The translations under genes were made by a program, and so were the position numbers. DNA of 64,000 nt, from positions 186,001-250,000 of the forward strand of contig CAJXNP010000002.1 of the NCBI GenBank assembly GCA_913057175.1, written 5' to 3'. The notes beneath the pieces are model-generated. The model saw only the letters and a list, made by a program, of their open reading frames with translations. It did no database searches and was not told where the DNA came from. Positions 44,589 to 54,465 of this stretch are shown one piece after another. The DNA comes from an uncultured Cytophagales bacterium (GTDB lineage: Bacteria; Bacteroidota; Bacteroidia; Cytophagales; Cyclobacteriaceae). Numbering within the stretch: position 1 is the stretch's first letter; the number at the start of each line of letters is the position of its first letter.

Positions 44589-46511
44589 TTGAAACTTGTC
44601 GACACACAATATAGTGAAGAGTCAGATTGGTTGCTCCAGGAGAAAATCGAGCTTGAAGGCAAAGAACTATTGATTCAGCCCCTTCCGCACTTAAACCTGA
44701 ATGAAAGTGGAAAGTACACAACTGAATATTATGTTGTAGACCAACAAATCGTTATCGCTGTTTCCTCGGGAACTCCAGGTGTCCCCGATATAGAAAAAGG
44801 TGTGGAGATAATAAGACAAATCATAGATGACTTCGGAAAGAAGAAATACTATTTCATATGGGATGTCACAAGGGTTAAGAAGATCGGTGTTAAAATCAGA
44901 AAAAGAATTTTTGAGGAAAAAGCCAAATTAGATAAATTCTGGATTTCACAATATGCGATTGTATCAACCCCTTTGAAAATCCTGTTCAAGCTTTATTTAA
45001 CTGTTTTTCCTGAAAAGACTGTTAATTCGTATGCTACCTCATCAATTTTATCAGCAATACGACTGATTCTGAATAGTGATAAATACAAAGAAAATTCTTC
45101 TATCAAATATCAATCCCCCTTTCAAACAACAAAAGATGAATTAAATAAACTCTCAAAAGAAGAGATAATCTCCAGGTATCTTGATGTCGAAAAAACACAC
45201 AATGAACGCATTTTACAGATTTTTAATGCAGTTGGTAAAATTTCGTGGGATGCTTCTTTCAAACCCGTACCCATCGATATCGAGGAAAATGATCCGTATT
45301 TTGATCTGGTCCATTTGATAAATGTTGTTCAATACGACGTTCAGGACATCATCAATGACCTGGTAGACCTGAATCAAAATCTTGAAATGAAAGTCGCTGA
45401 ACGGATCGTTGACATCATTGACAAGGAGTCAAATCTCCGGTCCATTTTGGACAATTCCGATAGTGAAACCTGGCTGATCAACAACAGGTATGAATTAATT
45501 GATTTTAACCACCGGTTTTATAAATCCTTTTGCAAATTAAATTCATCGGAGCCTGAGGTCCATTGTAATATACTCGACCTAATCGATGATCCGGAGGAGG
45601 TAGAAAAATGGAAAAACCGATACGATACCGCACTAAACGGAAAGGCAGGAATTTATATTGATGAAGTAAATGATAATGGCCAGTTAAAAATATTGGAAAT
45701 CAAAACCTTTCCCATTAACGAAATTGGGAAAATAAAAGGTGTTTCCATTTTTGTCAAAGACATATCAGACCTGAAAAAGTCCGAATTAAAGCTAATCCAG
45801 AAAAACAGGGATCTTGAAAAGGTAAACAGCGAGCTGGATAGTTTTGTATACAGGGTATCACACGACTTACGAGCACCATTAACTTCGATACTTGGCCTGA
45901 TCAACCTTCTCAAAATAGAATCAGACCAGGAAAAGCAAAACTATTACATCGATCTCCAGGAAAAAAGTGTCAAAAAACTGGATAACTTTATCCAGGACAT
46001 CATCAATCTATCAAGAAATTCACGACAGGAATTGATGATTGAAAAGATTGATTTCAGCGAGTTGATAAAATACATCTTGGAAGGACAGTATTTCTCCGAT
46101 TATGCCAATGCAATCGAAAAAAGGGTCAACATAGATGAATCAGGAGAGTTTTATACAGATCGAAAGCGGTTAGGGATTATATTAAATAATTTGATCTCAA
46201 ATGGAATAAAATACTGCGATTTAAGAAATGAAAATCCATTTATAGAGATCAATGTAAATGCTGACGAAGATTCCACCATTATTGAAATAAGCGACAACGG
46301 AATAGGAATTTCTGATGATCATCTGAATAAGATATTTACGATGTTTTACCGTGCCCATCAGGACAACTCCGGTTCGGGATTGGGCTTGTACATAGTAAAA
46401 GAAACGATCGATAAATTATATGGGAGTGTTTCTGTCAAATCACAACTAAGGCAGGGATCAAAGTTTACCGTTAAACTTCCGAACCTCAAGGAAATGAACC
46501 AGATGTCGTAA
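44589..46511 (+). CDS. Soluble sensor histidine kinase with a PAS-like domain
   Basis: 640 residues. The start is TTG at 44589, since no ATG occurs in frame before the middle of the protein. The first 165 residues (TTEYYVVDQQIVIAVSSG, YYFIWDVTRVKKIG) resemble a STAS-like module but are not firmly assigned. A helical part (about 190-270), a PAS domain (about 280-400: RSILDNSDSETWLINNRYELIDFN), then HisKA with His425 (VSHDLRAPLTSILGLINLL) and a HATPase with N, G1 and G2 boxes (LNNLISNGIKY, ISDNGIGIS, GSGLGLYIVKETI) follow. There is no membrane segment, so it is cytoplasmic. The response regulator partner is not adjacent. Confidence 0.88.
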   Translation: MKLVDTQYSEESDWLLQEKIELEGKELLIQPLPHLNLNESGKYTTEYYVVDQQIVIAVSSGTPGVPDIEKGVEIIRQIIDDFGKKKYYFIWDVTRVKKIGVKIRKRIFEEKAKLDKFWISQYAIVSTPLKILFKLYLTVFPEKTVNSYATSSILSAIRLILNSDKYKENSSIKYQSPFQTTKDELNKLSKEEIISRYLDVEKTHNERILQIFNAVGKISWDASFKPVPIDIEENDPYFDLVHLINVVQYDVQDIINDLVDLNQNLEMKVAERIVDIIDKESNLRSILDNSDSETWLINNRYELIDFNHRFYKSFCKLNSSEPEVHCNILDLIDDPEEVEKWKNRYDTALNGKAGIYIDEVNDNGQLKILEIKTFPINEIGKIKGVSIFVKDISDLKKSELKLIQKNRDLEKVNSELDSFVYRVSHDLRAPLTSILGLINLLKIESDQEKQNYYIDLQEKSVKKLDNFIQDIINLSRNSRQELMIEKIDFSELIKYILEGQYFSDYANAIEKRVNIDESGEFYTDRKRLGIILNNLISNGIKYCDLRNENPFIEINVNADEDSTIIEISDNGIGISDDHLNKIFTMFYRAHQDNSGSGLGLYIVKETIDKLYGSVSVKSQLRQGSKFTVKLPNLKEMNQMS

Positions 46512-46546
46512 AAAAAGGGTCATTCCATCTCTTTGAAATAACCCTT
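46510..46546 (-). terminator. Hairpin terminator after the M16 protease gene
   Basis: Arms AAGGGT (46515-46520) and ACCCTT (46541-46546), extended by ATT/AAT after one mismatch. A run of T follows on the minus strand. It overlaps the end of the sensor-kinase gene and may serve both convergent transcripts. Confidence 0.55.
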
Positions 46547-46563
46547 ATTTTGAAATCTCAGGA

Positions 46564-49383
46564 TTAGTTTTCCGGATACAATATCACTACTGCGCGGCTA
46601 TCGAAATCAAAATATTTTTTGGCAACTTTCTGTAAATCTTCAGCGCTTAGCTCCTCAATACGTGATTCGTAGTCCAGTACTTCCTTTAGATCCCAGTCGT
46701 AAACAATGCTGTTTTTTATGATGCTTTGCCAAAAGCTATTTTCTTTCAAATTCACCTCCATTTCCCTTTTTTGAGTCTCTTTTACTTTTACCATGTCTTC
46801 AGGAACGACACCATTTTCCTTGATTTTATTTATCTCACCATAAGCAGCCTCAATCAATCCATCTACATTCTCAGGAGCGCAGGGAAATGCAATGACAAGA
46901 TTGTAATGCTGGTATGGATCACGACTTGTCTGGGCATAGGCACCAGTGGAGTATACACCACTTTGTTCTTCCCTTAATATCTCCAGAAGTTTTATTTCCA
47001 GCGCTTCTGACAAAGAATTGATAAGGTAATTGGTTTTTCGATCAAATTCATACTCGTCATGGAAATAAATGTAGACCAATGACTTTGGATCATTCCCGCG
47101 TTTCACTTCTTTTCGTTGTACACCAGATGGCGGCCGAATCCCCCTATCTACCCATTTTTCATCCCTGTTTAGGTCAGGAAGGCTTCCTATATAAGTATTC
47201 AGATAATTTTTAAATTCTTCGACCTCAAAATTGCCTACAAACACAAACTGAAAGTCACTCGCATCTGCAAAACGGTCTTTGTAAACACGAAATGCTTTTT
47301 CAAAATCGACCTGGTTAAGATCCTCCTCCGTTGGATAACCTCCGGCCCGCTCATGCCCCTGGGCCATAAATTTGATACGCTGGTTGTAAAAATAATTCAT
47401 GGGGTTTTCTAATACATTTTTGAAATAAGCTTTCAACCTACTTAAATATGCATTATAAAGATCCTCATTTTGATTGGGATCGGTGAATGCCAGGTGAATC
47501 AACTGAAACATCGTTTCAGCATCCTTTGGAGCACAACGGCCGGTCAGCCCTTCCTCCAAATCACTGATATAAGGAGAAACGCCAGCTATTTTTCCCGATA
47601 ATAATTTCTGGAGATCGCTGGGAGAATACCCTCCGTATCCACATCCCTGAATGATTGCATCCGCGAAAGCAGCTGATTCGTAATCTTCATCCGGGTAAAT
47701 GGAACTACCGCCTGCACTGAACGAAGTAAAAATGATCTCATCATTTTTAAAATCAGTTGGCTTCAAAGCTACTTTGACGCCATTTGATAATTCCAGGTAA
47801 GTGACTCCTGTTGAATCATCTTTTGTCTCTGATAATATAGTTCCCGCTACCGGCTGTTCTTTTAACAATGAAGCACCAGATAATTTATCCTCATAAGCGG
47901 TGAGAGGTGTACTATTCACAGTTTTTACAATTCCTAAAATATCCGCTTCGGTCGGCAATTCCACCCCTTCTTTTTCAGGAGCGGTGACGATGATCACCTG
48001 ATTGTAGTCTTTGATAAATTTATTGCTTAAAGCATTTACTTCTTCCAGGCTAATTTTGTCCATGATATAATTAGCGAAATTATACTCAATTTCTATACCC
48101 GGTATAGTTTCATCTACCAAATAATTCCCCTGATACTCATCGACATAATCATTGGACTCAGTCTTTTCCCTTTCATTGTAAAACTGTTCGTACATTTTTA
48201 GCAATTCAAGCTTATACCTATCCAGTTCGCCATCTGTAAAACCAAATTGTTTTACTCTTTCATTTTCTGTTAAAACAGCTTCAAGTCCTTTAGTTATACC
48301 AGTTTCTGATACACCGGCATAAACTGAAAAGGCATCCTTATTGCGGTTGTAGGTCTCACCATAATCAACACCGGCAAATATGAATGGAGGATCAGGCTTT
48401 TGAGTTAATTCACGTAGCCTTACGTTTAGCATACCTGTGTAAAGGCTTTCTGTTAAGCTCTTTTTATAATCCTCAAACGTAGCAATTTTCTGAACATCAG
48501 CTTTATAATATACCTGAATGGTGGTATTGGTCGCTTCTTTGTCAGATACTACCTTCACTCGCGTATCCTGATGATCAGGTATTTCAAAAATTGTCCTTTT
48601 CTTTGGATTTTTTGCTGCTGGAATTCGACTGAAATGTTCCTTAATTTTAGATTCGATTAAATCAGGATCTAAGTCACCAACAGCAATTATAGCCATCAAA
48701 TCGGGACGATACCAATCTTCGTAATACTTAATCAGCGACTCGTACTTAAAGGTCTGAATGCTTTTAGCTTCGCTTACCGGATCAAAAATGTCCACATAAA
48801 CTTCATTGTTTAGCAAAACAGGCAGGTATTCATTTATCATCCGGATATTGGCGTTGTTCCTCAACCTCATTTCTTCCACCACAACACCCCTTTCTTTCCT
48901 GACCTCGGACGTATCAAAGGTTACGTTGTGAGCCCAATCTTCCATGATTTGAAATCCGTTTTCTACAATTGTGTCATTGTCTGTAGGAATAGGCAGGAAG
49001 TAAACTGTTTCGTCAAGGCTGGTGTAAGCATTGAGGTCAGCGCCAAATTTCACCCCTATCGACTGCAGGTACTTAACAATATCATTTTTCTCAAAATTTT
49101 CGGTGCCGTTAAAACACATATGCTCGACAAAATGGGCTAATCCCTGCTGGTCATCCGTTTCCAACAGCCAACCGGCATTGACTACCAGTCTAAGTGTCAA
49201 TCTATTTTCGGGCTTGCTGTTCTTCCTGACATAGTAGGTCATGCCATTTTCCAGCACTCCCTTTCTAATATTTGGATCTATAGGAATTTCATTTGAAAGG
49301 TCTGAGAATAGTTGCTCATAATTCTGAGCCTTGGCTGTACTCATTACTATCAATAGGAGGATAATGAAAGAATAAATTCTCAT
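46564..49383 (-). CDS. M16-family zinc metalloprotease (pitrilysin-like, two tandem halves)
   Basis: 939 residues. A signal peptide ends about TAKAQ (20). The zinc motif HFVEH stands at 84-88 (LAHFVEHMCFNGT), with a downstream Glu in EVRKERGVVVEEMRLRNN. The second half lacks the HxxEH motif, as is normal for the inactive partner half of M16 enzymes (VFVGNFEVEEFKNYL, LVYIYFHDEYEF, REEQSGVYSTGAY). It cleaves peptides in the periplasm. Bacteroidota often carry such 930-residue secreted M16 proteins. Confidence 0.93.
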   Translation of the reverse strand: MRIYSFIILLLIVMSTAKAQNYEQLFSDLSNEIPIDPNIRKGVLENGMTYYVRKNSKPENRLTLRLVVNAGWLLETDDQQGLAHFVEHMCFNGTENFEKNDIVKYLQSIGVKFGADLNAYTSLDETVYFLPIPTDNDTIVENGFQIMEDWAHNVTFDTSEVRKERGVVVEEMRLRNNANIRMINEYLPVLLNNEVYVDIFDPVSEAKSIQTFKYESLIKYYEDWYRPDLMAIIAVGDLDPDLIESKIKEHFSRIPAAKNPKKRTIFEIPDHQDTRVKVVSDKEATNTTIQVYYKADVQKIATFEDYKKSLTESLYTGMLNVRLRELTQKPDPPFIFAGVDYGETYNRNKDAFSVYAGVSETGITKGLEAVLTENERVKQFGFTDGELDRYKLELLKMYEQFYNEREKTESNDYVDEYQGNYLVDETIPGIEIEYNFANYIMDKISLEEVNALSNKFIKDYNQVIIVTAPEKEGVELPTEADILGIVKTVNSTPLTAYEDKLSGASLLKEQPVAGTILSETKDDSTGVTYLELSNGVKVALKPTDFKNDEIIFTSFSAGGSSIYPDEDYESAAFADAIIQGCGYGGYSPSDLQKLLSGKIAGVSPYISDLEEGLTGRCAPKDAETMFQLIHLAFTDPNQNEDLYNAYLSRLKAYFKNVLENPMNYFYNQRIKFMAQGHERAGGYPTEEDLNQVDFEKAFRVYKDRFADASDFQFVFVGNFEVEEFKNYLNTYIGSLPDLNRDEKWVDRGIRPPSGVQRKEVKRGNDPKSLVYIYFHDEYEFDRKTNYLINSLSEALEIKLLEILREEQSGVYSTGAYAQTSRDPYQHYNLVIAFPCAPENVDGLIEAAYGEINKIKENGVVPEDMVKVKETQKREMEVNLKENSFWQSIIKNSIVYDWDLKEVLDYESRIEELSAEDLQKVAKKYFDFDSRAVVILYPEN

Positions 49384-49474
49384 GCGATTAGTTTTTTATT
49401 TAAAATAAGGTTTTCAATTGATGTATTTCCAGAAAATTATGTGAGAGGTTAATAGCTAACAACAAATTCAAAAT

Positions 49475-50104
49475 TTAAAATTTTAATCCAATTTCTAAGC
49501 CCAGCAGATCATTTTTGACAGAAAAGTTATTGCTTTCAAAGCTTTCCCTCTTGGATACATTTATCATGCCTCGTTGATAGGTCACTCCTAAAACTAATAC
49601 CGTATGTGTACCCAAATTGATTTCTGACCCAGCTGCAAAAACCAACGGAAAATCAATAGCATTGAATTTTTCAATCGCATCTTCACCGTCGGATTTGTTC
49701 TCATTATAAACTTGAATTTCCGCATTGAAACCCGTCTGAAAATAAATCTTTTTATCAATGCTGACCTCATTGGTAAACAACTTTATCGTCAGTGGAATTT
49801 GAATATACTGGGCTATGTACTTTTGTGAGACCTCAGTCCCATCTACCGGATCTATTTTCAGATGGATAGTTTTCGAAATATATCCTATACCTGTGCTAAA
49901 AGAGTAATTTTCAGCAACAGGAATATCAGCAATCAATCCAAACATTGGACGAAAACCGGAACCATCATTTGTTACATTCAAAGAATCAGAATCAATTTTA
50001 ACCCGGTTGAAAACAAATGAAGGAGAGACTTTTACCCCTAGCTTGACCTGGGCAAAGCTCTGAAATGTGATTAAAACAAAAATGACAGATAATAACTTCT
50101 TCAT
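49475..50104 (-). CDS. Outer-membrane beta-barrel protein (porin-like, OMP_b-brl family)
   Basis: 209 residues from ATG 50104 (MKKLLSVIFV), chosen over an earlier start because it opens a clean signal peptide ending SFAQ. Alternating strand texts (VKLGVKVSPSFVFNRV, YSFSTGIGYISKTIHLKI, KYIAQYIQIPLTIKLF, LVFAAGSEINLGTHTVLVLGVTYQRG) with a C-terminal LGLEIGLKF match the small eight-stranded OMP_b-brl_2 barrels. Role unknown, probably outer-membrane structure. It is divergent from gldB. Confidence 0.88.
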   Translation of the reverse strand: MKKLLSVIFVLITFQSFAQVKLGVKVSPSFVFNRVKIDSDSLNVTNDGSGFRPMFGLIADIPVAENYSFSTGIGYISKTIHLKIDPVDGTEVSQKYIAQYIQIPLTIKLFTNEVSIDKKIYFQTGFNAEIQVYNENKSDGEDAIEKFNAIDFPLVFAAGSEINLGTHTVLVLGVTYQRGMINVSKRESFESNNFSVKNDLLGLEIGLKF

Positions 50105-50204
50105 AAGGATGTTTAAAATTAGGGCGTTATTATTCAAGAATTAAATCTTTTGGTTTATTATTTCCATATTTGTCAATCAAAAAATTTACAAGAGAAACGA
50201 TAAA

Positions 50205-51194
50205 ATGAAGGTTAAACTTTTATTAATAGGATTAATCATACTACAATTTTCATGCAAATCTAAAAAAGAAAGATATCTTCCCGATGTTTCAAACATCGAT
50301 GTTGATGTGAAAATAGATCGATTGGACAAGTTTTTGGATTCCGTTTCTACATTTAACCAGGTAGACAGTTTTCTGGTTCAGCATCCGATGTTCGCAGAAG
50401 CATTTCTTCAGGCTTCAGGATATCCGGACAGAAGGATCCTTTCACAAAAATATTTTGAACTATTAACAGATCCAGGAATTGACTCACTATTTATTGAAGT
50501 AAATAATGAGTTTGGAGATCTTACCGAAATCGAAAATCAATTTGAATCAGCATTTAAATACCTAAAATATTATTACCCGGAATTTAAGGTTCCGAAAATC
50601 GAGACTGTGGTAACGGGAATATTAAATGATCTCTACTTATCAGATTCGTTAATCATCATTGGATTGGATTATTACCTGGGTGAAGATGGAAAATATGCAC
50701 CGGAAATTCCCAATTATATTGCTAAGCGCTACCAAAAAGAATATCTGGTCCCACAGTGCATCATGCTTTTCAGCACACATTTCAACGCAAGTAATCTAAA
50801 AGATCAGTCTGCGCTGACAGACATGATATTTTATGGAAAAGCCTATTATTTTACAGAGCAAATCATTCCTTCTATCAGTGACACGTTGATCACGGGTTAT
50901 ACGGGTACTGAGACTCAGGAAATACATCAATACGAAGGAGCAATCTGGGCTGGATTATTGGAAAATGAAGCTATCTATGAAACCAACCATGTCATCAAAG
51001 AGAAATTTTTGGGAGAAAGACCCAAGACCTATGAAATAGGAGAAAATTGTCCGGGAAGAATCGGTCGTTGGGTAGGATACAGAATAGTTTCGGAATACAT
51101 GGACAAACATCCCGATGTTTCCTTACAGGAATTAATGAAGGACAGTAATGCCCAAAAGATCTTTAACCAGTCAAATTACAGACCAATAGATTGA
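50205..51194 (+). CDS. gldB: Gliding motility lipoprotein GldB
   Basis: 329 residues. Lipoprotein signal MKVKLLLIGLIILQFSC with Cys17. The texts VDVKIDRLDKFLDSV, FEQ-like helical parts, DLYLSDSLIIIGLDYYLGEDG, IPNYIAKRYQKEYLVPQC and FYGKAYYFTEQIIPSISD match the GldB family. GldB is needed for gliding in Flavobacterium johnsoniae and works with the type IX secretion machinery at the cell envelope; its partners gldC and others are not in this window. The end overlaps the convergent glycosyltransferase gene by 19 bases. Confidence 0.93.
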   Translation: MKVKLLLIGLIILQFSCKSKKERYLPDVSNIDVDVKIDRLDKFLDSVSTFNQVDSFLVQHPMFAEAFLQASGYPDRRILSQKYFELLTDPGIDSLFIEVNNEFGDLTEIENQFESAFKYLKYYYPEFKVPKIETVVTGILNDLYLSDSLIIIGLDYYLGEDGKYAPEIPNYIAKRYQKEYLVPQCIMLFSTHFNASNLKDQSALTDMIFYGKAYYFTEQIIPSISDTLITGYTGTETQEIHQYEGAIWAGLLENEAIYETNHVIKEKFLGERPKTYEIGENCPGRIGRWVGYRIVSEYMDKHPDVSLQELMKDSNAQKIFNQSNYRPID

Positions 51195-52384
51195 TTGCTT
51201 TTAATTCGAGCAGGAAGGATTTCACTCAATAATTTATTGGTCAGGATTTCCCTGGAGAATGACTTCTCCGCCAACTTTCGTGAATTTTCCTTTGACATGT
51301 TCAATAATTGCCGGTCATTTAAGTAAGGGAGAATTTTTTGATAAAACTCTTCAGGTAATTCAGGATTAGCATAGAATCCACATTCATGCTCATCAACCAG
51401 ATCTTTTACCCACCCCCTGGTATTGGTAATGACCAGCTTTCCTGCCGCCAGTGCATCAAAAAATTTATTTGGGCTATTGGATTCCAGGATCGGGTTTTTC
51501 AAAAAACTGATATAGGCTGCATCAGTTACGTTTAGCAATTTCCGGAGTTTATACTTATCGATATGACCGAGAAAACAGACATTTTTAAGGTTTAACTCTT
51601 TTGCAAGATGTCGAATCTTTCTCTCCTCTCCACCTTTTCCGGCGATGAAGAATTTAATTTTTGAAGATTTCTCCTGACAAATTTTAGCGGCATCAATGAG
51701 ATACTGAAGTTGATTAACCTTACCAATAGCTCCAAAATAACTGATAACAAATTGAGAATCATTGACATCAAATTTTTTCAGGAGATTTTGATTCTTTTCT
51801 TCCAGGTTAAAAAATGAGCAATCAGATATGTTTGGTATCCGAATGGTATTTAAATACAGATACCTCTTTTTAATATCATTTTCAATGGCCGGAGAAAGAC
51901 AGATTATTTTCTCCGCTTTATGATAAATCAGTTTTTCGAACCGGTAAGCTAAGTATATGAGAAGTTTATTCTTCAAAATACCAAGTTTTACCGGAGCTCC
52001 TGGCCACAAATCCCGAACCTCAAAATAATAAGGAAATTTTTTCTTCCATTTAAGCCATAGAGCTACCGCACCAACTGTTAGTGGAGTAGAAGTAGCATAA
52101 CAAATATCTGCATTAATTTTTGAGGAGTAATGTGCTGCAACAAAAATGAATTTAAGAAATGAAACGACTCTTCTGAAGAACCCAAATTTGTTATCGTAAG
52201 TTACAGGCAGATAGTGCACATTTATTCCTTCGATATTTTTATTCACCAAATGCCGACTATTATGAGAAGTTATCATCTCCACCTCATGACCAGCCTTTAT
52301 GAATGATTTGGAAATATAATAGCTCCTGATAGCCCCACCTTCCTGAGGAGTTTTAAAATACTGATGGATGTAAATGATCTTCAT
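51176..52384 (-). CDS. Glycosyltransferase family 4 protein
   Basis: 402 residues from ATG 52384; a TTG one codon earlier is less likely. GT-B fold texts: IYIHQYFKTPQEGGAIRSYYISK at the start, FEVRDLWPGAPVKLG, ISYFGAIGKVNQLQYLIDAAKI, FFIAGKGGEERKIRHLA, FLGHIDKYKLRKLL and ESNSPNKFFDALAAGK with the family Glu-rich donor site. It adds a sugar to a surface glycan or lipid, substrate unknown. The start shares one base with the asnB stop (TGATG), so the two genes are translationally coupled. Confidence 0.93.
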   Translation of the reverse strand: MKIIYIHQYFKTPQEGGAIRSYYISKSFIKAGHEVEMITSHNSRHLVNKNIEGINVHYLPVTYDNKFGFFRRVVSFLKFIFVAAHYSSKINADICYATSTPLTVGAVALWLKWKKKFPYYFEVRDLWPGAPVKLGILKNKLLIYLAYRFEKLIYHKAEKIICLSPAIENDIKKRYLYLNTIRIPNISDCSFFNLEEKNQNLLKKFDVNDSQFVISYFGAIGKVNQLQYLIDAAKICQEKSSKIKFFIAGKGGEERKIRHLAKELNLKNVCFLGHIDKYKLRKLLNVTDAAYISFLKNPILESNSPNKFFDALAAGKLVITNTRGWVKDLVDEHECGFYANPELPEEFYQKILPYLNDRQLLNMSKENSRKLAEKSFSREILTNKLLSEILPARIKSNQSIGL

Positions 52385-54177
52385 CAATCAAATTCTTTTT
52401 GTAGCCAGTGTGCCAGTGTCAAAATAGACCACAGCTCCTGTGAATGGTCTTGTTTAGAGTTTTGATGCGAATGGATTAAGTCTTTAAAAAATTGATGCCT
52501 GACAAAATTAAAGATGATACTATTTTTATTATCAAACAATTTCCAAATATAGCTATTTTTATTTTCTGAAAACCAGCGATTTATCGGCAATCCAAACCCT
52601 GCTTTTTGAGAAACGACCATTGACTTTCCGGCGTATTCCTGAAGCAATTCCTTTAAGATCCATTTTGGTCCTTTTTCCATCAAATAATTTCCTTCACATC
52701 GATTAACAGCATCATAAACATGGTTATCGAGATAGGGCATTCGCATTTCGATGCTCGCCGCCATTGAAGCTACATCGCTGATAGCTAATACATCCCCCGG
52801 CAGGTAATTCACTCGATCTTCAATGAATGAATCGGTCAACGGATCCTCAACCGAATTTTTGAATTCCTTTTCGAATGGAAATTCACTCTGAAATTCTCGG
52901 AAATGTGAAGCGATAAAATTCATATAAGTCCTACCCGCATTTTTCTCAACCCCATTGAAATATTGATTGATTCCCTTACTCATAAACCTTCTTGTGATTG
53001 GCCAGAAATAATTTTTGAGAAAAAGGGAAGATTTCTTATTCTCCAAATACTTTCTAAATGCCAAATGCCGCTTATAACCGGCAAATAATTCGTCAGCTCC
53101 TGCGCCACTGAATAATACCTTAACATCACCAGAAGCAACCTTTGAAAGTTGGTATGTCAATAATCCTGCTGAATCCGAAATAGGCTGATCAAGCTTTTCT
53201 ATGTATTCCGGAAAGACATCTAAAATGGATTGATCATATTCCATAACACGATGCTCAATGTGATGTTTTTTAGTAAGCTTTTCAGCAAACTGTTGTTCCT
53301 GGCTTTTGTTTGCGGAAAATATGGAATAGCATGGCAGGCTAACACCGGATTGTAAAGAAAGCGCCAACAACAAAGATGAATCGACCCCTCCGCTCAACAT
53401 CAATCCGATCCCGCTTTTTGCATACAAATGCTTTTGAACACCATCAAACAGCAATTCCCTGAATTCGTCAACCGAAACATTTTTCTGTTCATATTCCGGT
53501 TTATAATAAGTCATAGGCTCAGAAATGGTCCCCTTTTTGACTTCCAGATAACATGCCGGTGGAACATGAAAAATCTGCTCGTAAAAAGTTCCCGGAGGCT
53601 GAGGATATCGAAAGTGAAAATAATGCGGAATCTGGTCTTCATTTAATTCTTTTTCAACTAATCCTGAGGCAAGAATGCCTCTTATTTCCGAGGATACAAT
53701 TAGGTATTTTGAATTTTCAGCATAGTAAAGAGGTTTCATTCCAAATCTATCCCTTCCCACTAGAATCTCTTGGTTTTCCAAATCAACAAAGACAAAGGAA
53801 AACATACCCTCCAACTCTCCAATCCGTGACTTTCCAAATAATTTCATCCAGTAAAGCAAAACCTCGGTGTCTGAATTTGATTTAAATCGGACATTATGGT
53901 TGAGAAGTTCATTCTTCAGATCGAAAAAATTATAGATCTCACCATTAAATAGTAAAGCATATGATTGATCCTCAGAATAAAAAGGCTGGTCGGCTAGATC
54001 AGATTTTTCAACAATCTTTAACCTATTAGCCCCCAGATATATTTTCTGATTTTGTAAAATATGAGATGTAAAATGTTGTGAATCGGGCCCACGATGATGA
54101 AGTGAGGAAAGCATCCTTCTAATCGGGGCGTCACTCGCCTGACCGGCTTTATCTAATATAAAATTAATGCCACACAT
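52384..54177 (-). CDS. asnB: Glutamine-hydrolysing asparagine synthetase-like amidotransferase
   Basis: 597 residues. The glutaminase N-terminus begins MCGINFILD with the catalytic Cys2, then HHRGPDSQHF and NGEIYNFFDLK. The synthetase half has the PP-loop SGGVDSSLLLALS, YQLSKVASGDVKVLFSGAGADELFAGYKRH and MRMPYLDNHVYD. It makes asparagine from aspartate, or amidates another acid, with ATP. Coupling to a GT4 gene is seen in polysaccharide clusters, where asnB homologues amidate sugar acids, so a surface-glycan role is plausible. Confidence 0.92.
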   Translation of the reverse strand: MCGINFILDKAGQASDAPIRRMLSSLHHRGPDSQHFTSHILQNQKIYLGANRLKIVEKSDLADQPFYSEDQSYALLFNGEIYNFFDLKNELLNHNVRFKSNSDTEVLLYWMKLFGKSRIGELEGMFSFVFVDLENQEILVGRDRFGMKPLYYAENSKYLIVSSEIRGILASGLVEKELNEDQIPHYFHFRYPQPPGTFYEQIFHVPPACYLEVKKGTISEPMTYYKPEYEQKNVSVDEFRELLFDGVQKHLYAKSGIGLMLSGGVDSSLLLALSLQSGVSLPCYSIFSANKSQEQQFAEKLTKKHHIEHRVMEYDQSILDVFPEYIEKLDQPISDSAGLLTYQLSKVASGDVKVLFSGAGADELFAGYKRHLAFRKYLENKKSSLFLKNYFWPITRRFMSKGINQYFNGVEKNAGRTYMNFIASHFREFQSEFPFEKEFKNSVEDPLTDSFIEDRVNYLPGDVLAISDVASMAASIEMRMPYLDNHVYDAVNRCEGNYLMEKGPKWILKELLQEYAGKSMVVSQKAGFGLPINRWFSENKNSYIWKLFDNKNSIIFNFVRHQFFKDLIHSHQNSKQDHSQELWSILTLAHWLQKEFD

Positions 54178-54231
54178 ATGCCTTTACATATGGTGGCAAA
54201 ATAATAGCTTTATTAAGATTAATTGATTTTT

Positions 54232-54465
54232 CTAAATGAAATGTATGTGCTTTGACCGGGAATACTCCAAAATGTTTTCGACAATGCGGTCAGGAGCTTT
54301 TATCTCCAACTTCGACAGTTCGTCGATTACGTCCTGCATGTCAGTGTAAAAATCTCTTAGCTGGTTATCGAATAATAAAGTTTTTTCAATTTCGATGTTT
54401 TCTTCAACAGAGGTTTCTTTGTACAAATACCTCAAGACGTCATTCTGGGTAAAAATTTTGGTCAT
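54232..54465 (-). CDS. Small protein overlapping the sigma factor gene, possible anti-sigma partner
   Basis: 77 residues, soluble and helical, starting MTKIFTQNDVLRYLYKE. It overlaps the end of the ECF sigma gene by 26 bases, so it is co-translated with it. The N-terminal helix pattern (NDVLRYLYKETSVEENIEIEKTL, then DNQLRDFYTDM) resembles the short anti-sigma domains of zinc-free type, and no membrane segment or HxxxCxxC motif is seen. The anti-sigma role is inferred from context only. Confidence 0.65.
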   Translation of the reverse strand: MTKIFTQNDVLRYLYKETSVEENIEIEKTLLFDNQLRDFYTDMQDVIDELSKLEIKAPDRIVENILEYSRSKHIHFI

